Positions 56,246 to 64,000 of a stretch of DNA of 64,000 bases are shown here, in pieces (within the stretch, counting starts at the first letter, position 1; the number at the start of each line of letters is the position of its first letter). The notes under the pieces are model-generated. The model was not told where the DNA came from, did not search any database, and was given only the letters and a program-made list of their open reading frames with translations. The DNA is from Flavobacterium sp. UBA5153 (GTDB taxonomy: Bacteria; Bacteroidota; Bacteroidia; Flavobacteriales; Flavobacteriaceae). The DNA lies in the NCBI GenBank assembly GCA_002413745.1, contig DHXP01000058.1, positions 1-64,000 of the forward strand, read 5' to 3'. The translations under genes were made by a program, and so were the position numbers.

Positions 56246-56806
56246 ATGGAACAAATTATCAAAGACACTACAGCCAATCCAGCACCATTAGGACTTTTTG
56301 GGTTTGGGATGACTACTATTTTATTAAACTTTCATAATGCAGGATTCTACGAACTCAATTCAATGATTATGGGAATGGGATTGTTTATTGGTGGCACACA
56401 GCAAGTGATTGCTGGAATTATGGAATGGAAAAAAGGAAATACCTTTGGCATGTCGGCATTCACATCCTATGGTTTTTTTTGGATATCACTTGTCGCGTTA
56501 TGGATGCTTCCCTTGTTAGGAGTAGCAAAACCTGATGGGATTTCAATGGGATTTTATTTGGGCCTTTGGGGTTTATTTACATTGGCTTTTTTCATAGGAA
56601 CACTTAACGGAAACACTATTGGAAAACTTATTTTTGGTTCTCTAATTGTTTTATTTATACTATTGTCTGCCGCTAGTTTTACTGGGAATGAAAATATTCA
56701 TAGAATTGCGGGTTATGAGGGAATTTTTTGTGGTTTTTTTGCCTTTTATGAAGGAGCCGCAATAATAATCAACGAAAAATTAGGAAGAAAAATATTGCCT
56801 CTATAA
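56246..56806 (+). CDS. satP: Acetate uptake transporter (GPR1/FUN34/SatP family)
   Basis: The 186-residue membrane protein has six helices and the family signature NPAPLGLFGFGMTT at the N-terminus. FMet-AsnSer-type segments such as NSMIMGMGLFIGGTQQVIAGIMEW and the terminal GYEGIFCGFFAFYEGAA are also typical. It exchanges acetate or succinate with protons. acs lies about 125 nt downstream in the same direction, making an acetate-use module. Confidence 0.92.
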   Translation: MEQIIKDTTANPAPLGLFGFGMTTILLNFHNAGFYELNSMIMGMGLFIGGTQQVIAGIMEWKKGNTFGMSAFTSYGFFWISLVALWMLPLLGVAKPDGISMGFYLGLWGLFTLAFFIGTLNGNTIGKLIFGSLIVLFILLSAASFTGNENIHRIAGYEGIFCGFFAFYEGAAIIINEKLGRKILPL

Positions 56807-56931
56807 AATAACGCAAGTTTCTTTTAACAACCATAAAATACCTATTCATATATTTGACAGACAATAGGTTTTAAAATTCATTAACTTTAGACTTTAGCAC
56901 CAAGACTTTTATAAATAGAAAAAAATCTGAT

Positions 56932-58839
56932 ATGAGTTATTACAAAATCGAGAATTTAGAACAGTACTTCAAACATTACAACAAATCTGTTCGTGAACCA
57001 AGAAAATTTTGGAGCAAAATTGCTTCCGAAAACTTTTTATGGTACCAAGAATGCGAAAAAGTAATGGAGTTTGACATGTCCGAAGCCAAAATAAAATGGT
57101 TTGTGGATGCCAAGGTAAATATCGTTAAAAATTGTATTGACAGGCATCTTTCCAAAAGAGGCGAGAAAACAGCCATCATTTTTGAACCAAATGACCCAAA
57201 CGAGGAAGCGCTACACATTTCGTATAACGAACTGTATGTGAGAGTTTCAAAAATGGCAAATGTACTACGGGAACAAGGTATTGGGAAAGGCGATAGAGTT
57301 TGTATTTATTTGCCAATGATACCGGAATTGGCGGTTTCTGTTTTAGCTTGTGCAAGAATTGGCGCCATACATTCGGTTGTTTTTGCAGGATTCTCCTCTT
57401 CAGCAGTGACAACCAGAATAAATGACAGCGAATGCAAAATGGTCATCACATCAGATGGGGGATTTCGCGGCAACAAATCAGTCGATTTGAAAGGAATAAT
57501 AGATGAAGCACTGATAAATTGTCCCTGTGTAGAAAAAGTATTGGTAGCCAAAAGAACCCATACTCCAATAGTCATGAAACAAGGTCGTGACCAATGGTTA
57601 CAACCCCTTTTGGACGAAGCTTCGGATAATAATGTTGCCGAAATCATGGATGCAGAAGATCCCTTATTTATTCTTTACACATCGGGATCAACCGGAAAAC
57701 CAAAAGGAATGGTGCATACCACCGCCGGATATATGGTTTACACCGCTTATACTTTCAAGAATGTTTTCAATTATGAAGAAAATGATATTTTTTGGTGTAC
57801 TGCCGATATTGGTTGGATCACCGGACATTCCTATACTTTATACGGTCCATTATTGAATGGTGCCACGACAGTAATTTTTGAAGGGGTTCCATCCTACCCT
57901 GATTTTAGCCGTTTTTGGGAAATCATTGAGAAACACAAAGTAACCCAATTCTATACTGCACCGACAGCCATTCGTGCTTTGGCAAAAGAAAGGTTGGAAT
58001 ATGTTCAAAAATATCCATTAAAATCGTTAAAAGTTATTGGTTCCGTCGGAGAACCCATCAACGAGGAAGCATGGCACTGGTATAATGACCACGTTGGCGG
58101 GAAACGCTGCCCTTTAGTGGACACCTGGTGGCAAACTGAAACCGGAGGCATCATGATTTCGGCAATTGCGTTTGTAACACCAACAAAACCAACCTATGCC
58201 TCATTGCCATTACCGGGAATTCAGCCTGTTTTGATGGACGAAAAACGCAATGAAATAGAAGGTAATCAAGTTACCGGAAGTCTATGCATCAAATTCCCAT
58301 GGCCGGGAATTGCAAGAACCATTTGGGGCGATCATCAGCGCTATAAAGAAACCTATTTTAGTGCTTTTCCAGGTAAATATTTTACTGGTGACGGGGCACT
58401 GCGTGATGAAGTTGGCTATTACCGAATTACGGGTCGAGTAGACGATGTTGTTATCGTTTCAGGTCACAATCTGGGAACTGCCCCTATTGAGGATGCAATA
58501 AACGAACATCCAGCGGTTGCAGAAAGTGCCATTGTAGGGTTCCCGCACGACGTTAAAGGGAATGCCTTGTATGGTTTTGTAATCCTTAAAAAATCAGGGG
58601 AATATCGTGACAGGGAAAATCTAATCAAGGAGATTAACCAACACGTTTCTGACCACATAGGTCCAATCGCCAAGTTGGATAAAATCCAGTTCGTTTCAGG
58701 TTTGCCGAAAACCCGTTCGGGGAAAATTATGCGTCGAATTCTTCGCAAAATAGCAGAAGGTGATTTTTCTAATTTTGGAGATACCTCAACCTTACTGAAT
58801 CCAGAAATTTTGGATGAAATAAAAGAGGGACGATTGTAA
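56932..58839 (+). CDS. acs: Acetyl-CoA synthetase (AMP-forming)
   Basis: The 635-residue cytosolic enzyme makes acetyl-CoA from acetate, ATP and CoA. ANL-family motifs are FILYTSGSTGKPKGMVH (P-loop), VDTWWQTETGG, YFTGDGALRDEVGYYRITGRVDDVV and the C-terminal KTRSGKIMRR, whose Lys (K598) is the catalytic residue and in relatives is controlled by acetylation. Length is typical. It is preceded by satP and ends at a strong terminator. Confidence 0.97.
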   Translation: MSYYKIENLEQYFKHYNKSVREPRKFWSKIASENFLWYQECEKVMEFDMSEAKIKWFVDAKVNIVKNCIDRHLSKRGEKTAIIFEPNDPNEEALHISYNELYVRVSKMANVLREQGIGKGDRVCIYLPMIPELAVSVLACARIGAIHSVVFAGFSSSAVTTRINDSECKMVITSDGGFRGNKSVDLKGIIDEALINCPCVEKVLVAKRTHTPIVMKQGRDQWLQPLLDEASDNNVAEIMDAEDPLFILYTSGSTGKPKGMVHTTAGYMVYTAYTFKNVFNYEENDIFWCTADIGWITGHSYTLYGPLLNGATTVIFEGVPSYPDFSRFWEIIEKHKVTQFYTAPTAIRALAKERLEYVQKYPLKSLKVIGSVGEPINEEAWHWYNDHVGGKRCPLVDTWWQTETGGIMISAIAFVTPTKPTYASLPLPGIQPVLMDEKRNEIEGNQVTGSLCIKFPWPGIARTIWGDHQRYKETYFSAFPGKYFTGDGALRDEVGYYRITGRVDDVVIVSGHNLGTAPIEDAINEHPAVAESAIVGFPHDVKGNALYGFVILKKSGEYRDRENLIKEINQHVSDHIGPIAKLDKIQFVSGLPKTRSGKIMRRILRKIAEGDFSNFGDTSTLLNPEILDEIKEGRL

Positions 58840-58856
58840 TATATTGTGATTTCATT

Positions 58857-58900
58857 AAAAAAGGAGGCTGTCCATAAAAAGACAGCCTCCTTTACTTTTA
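58857..58900. terminator. Bidirectional terminator between acs and the amylase
   Basis: The perfect 10-bp arms GGAGGCTGTC (58863-58872) and GACAGCCTCC (58881-58890) are flanked by A and T runs, and stand between two converging genes. Confidence 0.92.
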
Positions 58901-58910
58901 GTGAATGTTT

Positions 58911-61757
58911 TTATTTCTTTATTAACTTCATCACTTTCACCTCATTGTTTTCATTATATATTTTTACGACATACATTCCTTTACTTAAATCACTAATGGG
59001 AAATGGATACTCTTTGGACTGATTTGTATTGAAACTTTTTACCAATTGTCCCGAGATGGAATAAATTTTAACTTCGGAAGTATCTATATTTAAGGTAAAA
59101 TAAGCCGAAGATGGATTTGGATATAAATGTATCTCCTCTACGAAATCAAAATTAGCTGTCCCCAAGGTTGATTGTTTGTTCCCATAAATTAAAAATTGAC
59201 CCGATGGAATTGCCAAAAGTGCATTTACATCGGTAACATTTATGCTTGTATTATCCATCAAATTGTACCATATTCCCGTGGAAGGAAAATTGGGTATAAA
59301 AGTCACGTCAGCCACAGAAAAATTACAAAGCACCACCACGCTATTGAGTTGAGTTGACGGCAATGTAGCGTCATTAATGTATATTCTCTGTTTCACATTA
59401 CTGCCGTCAGGACTTATGCTATAATTGCCTTCAAAAACAGGTTCACCGATTTTTAAGCTTATCATTTTTGCCCAATCATTATAAATTTTTGCTCTTTGAG
59501 AAATTCCTAGCCAATTACTTGTCCATTGTGGCTGTGGCTTGGCATCCAATTTGCAGTCTCCAGGAGTTGAATCCGAAGGCGTATTTACAGATCCGTCATT
59601 ACAAGTAAAAATGGAATTTTGCATTCCCAATTCGGCAAAATGCCAAATCATTTTTGGTCCTGGAATTAACAAAGAAGCTGCTCCGATGGCTGACATTCTG
59701 GCAAGACAGTTATCCAAATTATTCAATGTTGGCTTAGTGCCCCCTCCATTACCATATGTTATTGCGTTGTACATTAGTCTTTCCTCATCGTGGCTTTCTG
59801 GATACCCCATCACCCTTTTGGCCGTAAAACCATGCGCCACATTTCCCATTCTTGTGATATCGGCATTTGTTGTATTCCCTTTTAGAAGCTCCGTGTAAGG
59901 ACCGGTCATCTTTCCCCACATCATCACTCCTTTACTTGGCGTTTCATTTAGTCTATAATTTGCCCATTGTTGCTCTTCACTATCGCTTCCTAAATGCTCG
60001 AAAATAGCATAATGGGTTGGGTCTAAACTCCAGGAATAATCGGCATAATCTTTTAAAATCGCCACTCGATCTGCCTGATATCCGTCTGTACCAATATAAT
60101 CTGTCGGCGAACTATTTTGAGTGAATCCTTTAGTTAAATCCCAACGGAATCCGTCAATTTTATATTCTTGAATCCATTGTTTAATTACTCTTTTAACATA
60201 GGTTTTAGTTACTGTTGCAGAATGATTGAAATCGTTCCCAACGCTATATGTGTGTTTGGCAAATTCATTAAAATAAGGATTTTCAGAACTGGCATCGCCC
60301 CAACCATCACCATCAGGATCTTTCATCCACATTCTTACCATTGGATTTCTTCCAAAAGCATGATTTAGTGCCACATCAAGAATTACCGCAATTCCGTTTT
60401 GATGACATAAGTCGATAAGTTCTTTCAGTTTATCTGAAGTTCCGTAAAATTTATCCAAAGCCATGTGAAAAGAAGTGTTATATCCCCAACTTTCATTGCC
60501 TTCAAATTCCATTACGGGCATTAATTCAATAGCATTGATTTTTAAGTTTTTGAAATAATCGATTCTGTCTATCAGGCTTTGAAAATTTCTGTTGGCATCA
60601 AAATCCCTCACCAAGACTTCATAAACCACTAATTTCTCTTTTGCCGGCTTAACAAAATTGGTTACTTGCCATGTATATGGAGTTTGTCCTGTTTTCAAAA
60701 CAGTAACTTCTCTTTCTTGACCGACAGGATAAGTTGGAATGTTAGGATAATTTACTGCAGGAATTGAAGGGTCATCAAAAGGCGACAAAACCAATGTGGA
60801 ATAAGGATCTGCTGTTTTTACCAATCCGGGAGAACCTGCAAGCGGCGTCGTATCTACGACCCAATATTGATAGGTATTGTTTACTCCTGATGTTAATCCG
60901 GCTAATTCCAGCCAAAATTTACCCGTGGTTGGATCTTTCTTCATGGCATAGTTTGAATCCGGCTGCCAGTTATTGAAACTTCCCGCTACATAAACAAAAT
61001 CTTTTCCCGGCGCATCCAAAACCAAGGTTGCTTTTGTTGGGTCGGCTAAATTATAATTTATTCCCTCCTCAACACCAGCAGGCAAGACCTGTGATATTAT
61101 TCCGGGATTTACCATTACGGTGAATTTTTTCGAAAATGAAGTTGCTCCTTGTGTAATCTGAAGTTCATAACTTTTATTGGTCGTTATGTTCAAATCCGTA
61201 TAACTATAGGATGCAGTTGTGGCAGTGTTTATGCTTACCCCATTTGCCAAAAGAGTATAAGCTGCATTCCCATTGGTATTTGTTGCCGAAATAGCAAGAT
61301 TTTGTCCAGAAGTGATAATTGTATTGCTGTTTTCAATTGGCTGAACCAATGTAGCCTGAAAAGCACCAACACTAAGAAAAGTATCCGCTGTTTGCAAATT
61401 TCCGGCATCATTCCTTAGAACCACGCAAATTTCCGTAATCGAACTTGTAAGAGCCACTCCAAAATAAATAAATAAATCAGGTGTCAAGTCAAGTTTATAG
61501 GTTGTTCCTGAAACGAATATTAATGCGGGTTGGGTCGTATTATTCCCCCAAGAACCTTTTACATTTTGCCATCTTGTTCCATTTACGGTCAAACCAATAT
61601 GCGCATAAATTGTCCCGGCATAAGTGGCTAAAGGAGTTCCTGTTTTATCAAAATTAATAGTAACTGCACCATTTGCAATTGCAGGTGATGGTGTAGTGGT
61701 AATTTGGGCAAAACCTATAGATGCTATAAGTAAAAATAATAAAGTAATTTTTTTCAT
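58911..61757 (-). CDS. Secreted GH13 alpha-amylase with T9SS sorting domain
   Basis: The 948-residue product starts with a signal peptide (MKKITLLFLLIASIGFAQ). It continues with beta-sandwich starch-binding modules (about 20-220), a CBM48-like domain (about 230-340, VYVAGSFNNWQPD) and a GH13 barrel. The barrel has VILDVALNHAFG, GFRWDLTKG with the nucleophile D540, IFEHLGSD with the acid/base E587, and YPESHDEERL with the transition-state His/Asp (656-657). The last 80 or so residues (LYPNPSSAYFTLN...KGMYVVKIYNENNEVKVMKLIKK) are a type A T9SS C-terminal sorting domain, so the enzyme is exported across the outer membrane. It lies downstream of susD and a susE-like gene. The start at 61757 gives the signal peptide; the frame extends 10 codons upstream. 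Confidence 0.95.
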   Translation of the reverse strand: MKKITLLFLLIASIGFAQITTTPSPAIANGAVTINFDKTGTPLATYAGTIYAHIGLTVNGTRWQNVKGSWGNNTTQPALIFVSGTTYKLDLTPDLFIYFGVALTSSITEICVVLRNDAGNLQTADTFLSVGAFQATLVQPIENSNTIITSGQNLAISATNTNGNAAYTLLANGVSINTATTASYSYTDLNITTNKSYELQITQGATSFSKKFTVMVNPGIISQVLPAGVEEGINYNLADPTKATLVLDAPGKDFVYVAGSFNNWQPDSNYAMKKDPTTGKFWLELAGLTSGVNNTYQYWVVDTTPLAGSPGLVKTADPYSTLVLSPFDDPSIPAVNYPNIPTYPVGQEREVTVLKTGQTPYTWQVTNFVKPAKEKLVVYEVLVRDFDANRNFQSLIDRIDYFKNLKINAIELMPVMEFEGNESWGYNTSFHMALDKFYGTSDKLKELIDLCHQNGIAVILDVALNHAFGRNPMVRMWMKDPDGDGWGDASSENPYFNEFAKHTYSVGNDFNHSATVTKTYVKRVIKQWIQEYKIDGFRWDLTKGFTQNSSPTDYIGTDGYQADRVAILKDYADYSWSLDPTHYAIFEHLGSDSEEQQWANYRLNETPSKGVMMWGKMTGPYTELLKGNTTNADITRMGNVAHGFTAKRVMGYPESHDEERLMYNAITYGNGGGTKPTLNNLDNCLARMSAIGAASLLIPGPKMIWHFAELGMQNSIFTCNDGSVNTPSDSTPGDCKLDAKPQPQWTSNWLGISQRAKIYNDWAKMISLKIGEPVFEGNYSISPDGSNVKQRIYINDATLPSTQLNSVVVLCNFSVADVTFIPNFPSTGIWYNLMDNTSINVTDVNALLAIPSGQFLIYGNKQSTLGTANFDFVEEIHLYPNPSSAYFTLNIDTSEVKIYSISGQLVKSFNTNQSKEYPFPISDLSKGMYVVKIYNENNEVKVMKLIKK

Positions 61758-61774
61758 ACCATAATTATTTAATG

Positions 61775-61806
61775 AAAAAAGGGCCATCGCAAGACGGCCC
61801 TTTTTT
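61775..61806 (-). terminator. Hairpin between susE-like gene and amylase
   Basis: AAAAAAGGGCC pairs with GGCCCTTTTTT around ATCGCAAGAC, with T runs in both directions. Standing inside the starch locus, it probably lets only part of the susDE transcript reach the amylase gene, unless the amylase has its own promoter. Confidence 0.8.
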
Positions 61807-61820
61807 AATAATGAACAATA

Positions 61821-62909
61821 TTACAGGATTGGTATCAATAAATAACTACCATCTAAATCATTAAACCAAACATCGTATGTAGCCGATGACACAGGGATAT
61901 TAGATCCATCTTGTGTGCCTACACCACTGAAAGCAGTACCGCTACCCCAGTTTACAGTCCAAGCATCATTTGCTCTAAATTTCAGTTTACCATTACTTAA
62001 ATTAGCAGTAACTTTCCAGATATGAGGATCAAAAGTTGATTTTGTCATAGGGGTACTAGTATCCCAGCCTCCCGGAGAAGCATCCCCAACCAAACCGATT
62101 GTTACATAAGTGGTGGCAGTACTTCCAGTAAAAGGAATTAATGAATATGTCAAATCGGTAACATTGATTGATAATGTATAATAACCAGCTGTTGCAATTA
62201 CAAACGAATCTGGATCAGTACCAGTTCCATCATTTACGGCCAAAGCTCCATTTTTTGTTCCCCATTGTGGTTGCCATTTTCCTTTTATCTCTAAAAGTTT
62301 AACCTGGCCAGCAGCAAAATACCCTGTATAACTATATTTATTATCATTTGCGGGGTCTCTGAATAAAGGAACATTATTATTATTTTCACTCCAACCAGCT
62401 GCCGTTGCGTCACCCACTAAAAACATTTCTCTTTTAGGAATTATAGTATTATATGGTGTAACTAAAATTGTTATTGAATTGGAAAATTTTTCTTCTGAAC
62501 CAATAGTACCTACAGTCGATTTAATTCTAACATCAATGGCACTTTCTACATCGGGAGCAAAGCCAAGCTCTAATGCTTTGGCATTTAAATTAACCACATT
62601 CATTGAGAAATTTGTTGATCCAGAAGAAGAAATATCTATTGGAGCGGTAAAATCTGTCCCATTAACCGCAAACTGAACCGTGTAAGTAATTGCTGTTGGT
62701 GTTCCGTAAGTTACTTTTTCCCACGTCAATGTTAAAGCAGTATTGCTTGGTGTTGCTTTGTTAAGCAAAATCGAAGAACCTGTGTCAGGAGTGATGATGG
62801 CAAAAGCAGCTTCCTGCGGTGCCAAGATTTTGAAATTCTCTTCGTTTGTACAAGACCATAATCCTGAAATCAGGACTAATGCTATAAAAATTTTAAATAT
62901 ATTTTTCAT
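61821..62909 (-). CDS. SusE/SusF-like starch-binding outer-membrane lipoprotein
   Basis: The 362-residue lipoprotein (MKNIFKIFIALVLISGLWSC) has an N-terminal SusE-type immunoglobulin-like domain (about 35-150; SNTALTLTWEKVTYGTPTAI, IDVRIKSTVGTIGSEEKFSN). Two carbohydrate-binding modules with similar sequence follow (about 160-260 and 270-360; both have VGDA..GGW or GWSENN and W..QWGT/W.VNWGSG). It should bind starch at the cell surface beside SusD. It lies 34 nt downstream of susD. Confidence 0.88.
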   Translation of the reverse strand: MKNIFKIFIALVLISGLWSCTNEENFKILAPQEAAFAIITPDTGSSILLNKATPSNTALTLTWEKVTYGTPTAITYTVQFAVNGTDFTAPIDISSSGSTNFSMNVVNLNAKALELGFAPDVESAIDVRIKSTVGTIGSEEKFSNSITILVTPYNTIIPKREMFLVGDATAAGWSENNNNVPLFRDPANDNKYSYTGYFAAGQVKLLEIKGKWQPQWGTKNGALAVNDGTGTDPDSFVIATAGYYTLSINVTDLTYSLIPFTGSTATTYVTIGLVGDASPGGWDTSTPMTKSTFDPHIWKVTANLSNGKLKFRANDAWTVNWGSGTAFSGVGTQDGSNIPVSSATYDVWFNDLDGSYLLIPIL

Positions 62910-62943
62910 TTTTTTTATGATTTATTTTGTTAATATAGTTTTT

Positions 62944-63999
62944 TTAGTAACCAATATTTTGGGTTAAATTACGATTTGCGGCAAGAGAAGCCCCTGGCAA
63001 TGGAAATACATTTAGATGCGCAGGAATTGAAATTCCATTTGAAGCATTTCCTTTCCAAGCCCAGTTATACGATCCTCCTGTAAACTTGCCAAATCTTATT
63101 AAATCTTGTCTTCTGTGTGCTTCCCAGTGTAATTCACGTGCTCTTTCATCTATAATGAAATCAAGAGTTACATTAGACGCCACGACATTTGCAACGTCAG
63201 AACCACTGTTTGCCCTTTGTCTCAAATCATTTATATAACCAATTGATTGAGTTGTGGCGTTGGCGGTTGAGCTTCCATTAGTAGCTCCATCTTTTCTCAT
63301 TTGTGCTTCTGCATACATCAAGTAAACATCTGCTAATCTAAATAAAGGAAAATCAGTGTCTACGTAAGTAGAGCTAACACCTGTTGCACCCGTTGAGGTT
63401 TTATTAGAAAATTTAGATAAAGTATACCCTTGTGATTTAACAGAAATATCAGTAATATCTATACTTCTTTGTTTGTCAGGATTACCGGCAACACCTGTAC
63501 CAATAGTTTTTCTAGTGTCAAGATCAAATTGTGCCCCGTCGAATTTTTGAACAAACTGCTTTCTCAAACGAAGAGCACCTCCCCAGCCGCCAACACCAAG
63601 GGCAGCACCATTATCTTCCCATTCACCAACTTCTCCATTAATTATTGTAGTGGTTGAACCCCAATTTTGAGTTGCTAACCCATCCGATTGTAATGTGAAA
63701 ATCATTTCCGCCGATGTATTGTTATCCGCCTTAAAATTATCTAGATAATTTGGATTTAATGTGTAACCGCTAGCAATAATTTCACTACACTTTGTGATAC
63801 ATTCGGTATACTTTTTTTCCCCTATATAAACTTCGGCATTCAAATACATTTTAGCCAATATCATTTTAGCCATTCCTTGATCCACTCTACCGTATTCGTT
63901 TGTTCTGGCAGGTTTCAAATCAGGAAGTATGGTATTCAATTCAGTTTCGATAAAAGTGAATAATTGTTTTCTGTCGTATTCCGGTCCTGAAAAGTTCAA
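62944..63999 (-). CDS. SusD/RagB-family nutrient-binding lipoprotein, partial
   Basis: At least 351 residues of the C-terminal two thirds are in the window; the start lies beyond the right edge. SusD/RagB features are the helical TPR-like segment (RVDQGMAKMILAKMYLNAEVYIG), FPLFRLADVYLMYAEAQMR, YINDLRQRAN, FIIDERARELHWEAHRRQDLIRFGKF and HLNVFPLPGASLAANRNLTQNIGY at the end. It binds oligosaccharide over a SusC transporter, presumably encoded just outside the window. With the SusE-like gene and the GH13 enzyme it forms a starch locus. Confidence 0.95.
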   Translation of the reverse strand: MNFSGPEYDRKQLFTFIETELNTILPDLKPARTNEYGRVDQGMAKMILAKMYLNAEVYIGEKKYTECITKCSEIIASGYTLNPNYLDNFKADNNTSAEMIFTLQSDGLATQNWGSTTTIINGEVGEWEDNGAALGVGGWGGALRLRKQFVQKFDGAQFDLDTRKTIGTGVAGNPDKQRSIDITDISVKSQGYTLSKFSNKTSTGATGVSSTYVDTDFPLFRLADVYLMYAEAQMRKDGATNGSSTANATTQSIGYINDLRQRANSGSDVANVVASNVTLDFIIDERARELHWEAHRRQDLIRFGKFTGGSYNWAWKGNASNGISIPAHLNVFPLPGASLAANRNLTQNIGY

Positions 64000-64000
64000 A

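Noticed and set aside
1-64000. CRISPR array, insertion sequence, prophage or rRNA genes
   Set aside because: No regularly spaced repeats, transposase, integrase, phage structural gene or rRNA segment was seen on either strand.

Overview
The window reads as chromosomal DNA of a Flavobacterium-like member of the Bacteroidota. It is AT-rich and has promoters of the TAnnTTTG (-7) type. It carries porT and a T9SS C-terminal sorting domain on a secreted amylase, a SusD/SusE pair, a TamL-type lipoprotein, a GYDIA-family GHMP kinase and short interspersed repeats of a kind I associate with flavobacteria. Genus level is inference; there is no rRNA gene here.

Layout. (1) 1-9.5 kb: accessory carbohydrate region with a GH51 arabinofuranosidase (minus strand), a GH2 exo-glycosidase, a GH42 beta-galactosidase and a zinc alcohol dehydrogenase. 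Three copies of a 93-nt repeat lie upstream of the forward transcription units, and a broken SIR2-like/receiver remnant sits after the first copy. (2) 9.6-10 kb: a CBM48 mini-protein gene interrupted by an in-frame stop. (3) 10.2-17.9 kb: housekeeping and envelope genes (2TM protein, folA, ubiE/menG, porT, trmH-type methylase, tamL, fbaA, accD). (4) 18-23.8 kb: a defence-type island holding a type III restriction-modification pair (res, mod), a small divergent HTH gene and a two-gene Panacea (DUF4065) plus putative MazF/PemK-like toxin operon. (5) 23.8-33.4 kb: MacB-like permease, purH, the cell-shape cluster mreB-mreC-mreD-mrdA-rodA and a secreted endonuclease. (6) 33.5-41.3 kb: C-terminal processing protease, surE, a small membrane protein, lpxB, comEC and a thioredoxin-like protein, with a 315-bp nested palindromic element before lpxB. 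(7) 41.3-46.8 kb: peptide-scavenging operon (DPP IV and two POT transporters). (8) 46.9-49.3 kb: HMG-CoA reductase and GHMP kinase of the mevalonate route. (9) 49.3-55.6 kb: minus-strand run coaX, outer-membrane barrel, lptC, small membrane protein, CNNM/CBS protein, ppiD-like PPIase. (10) tRNA-Phe(GAA). (11) 56.2-58.8 kb: acetate uptake and activation (satP, acs). (12) 58.9-64 kb: starch-utilisation locus (susD running off the end, susE-like lipoprotein, T9SS-targeted GH13 amylase).

How the parts fit. The two ends are polysaccharide utilisation genes, and the amylase needs the T9SS to which the porT product in the middle belongs. DPP IV with two peptide carriers, and SatP with Acs, are compact nutrient-capture modules. 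The 18-23.8 kb block is the most evident horizontally mobile segment, set between core genes. I found no insertion sequence, CRISPR array, phage genes or replication origin.

The least explained signals are the triplicated leader repeat at the left end, the Panacea/toxin pair beside the type III R-M system, and the nested palindrome upstream of lpxB. I do not see a clearly new multi-gene system; these are the best candidates.
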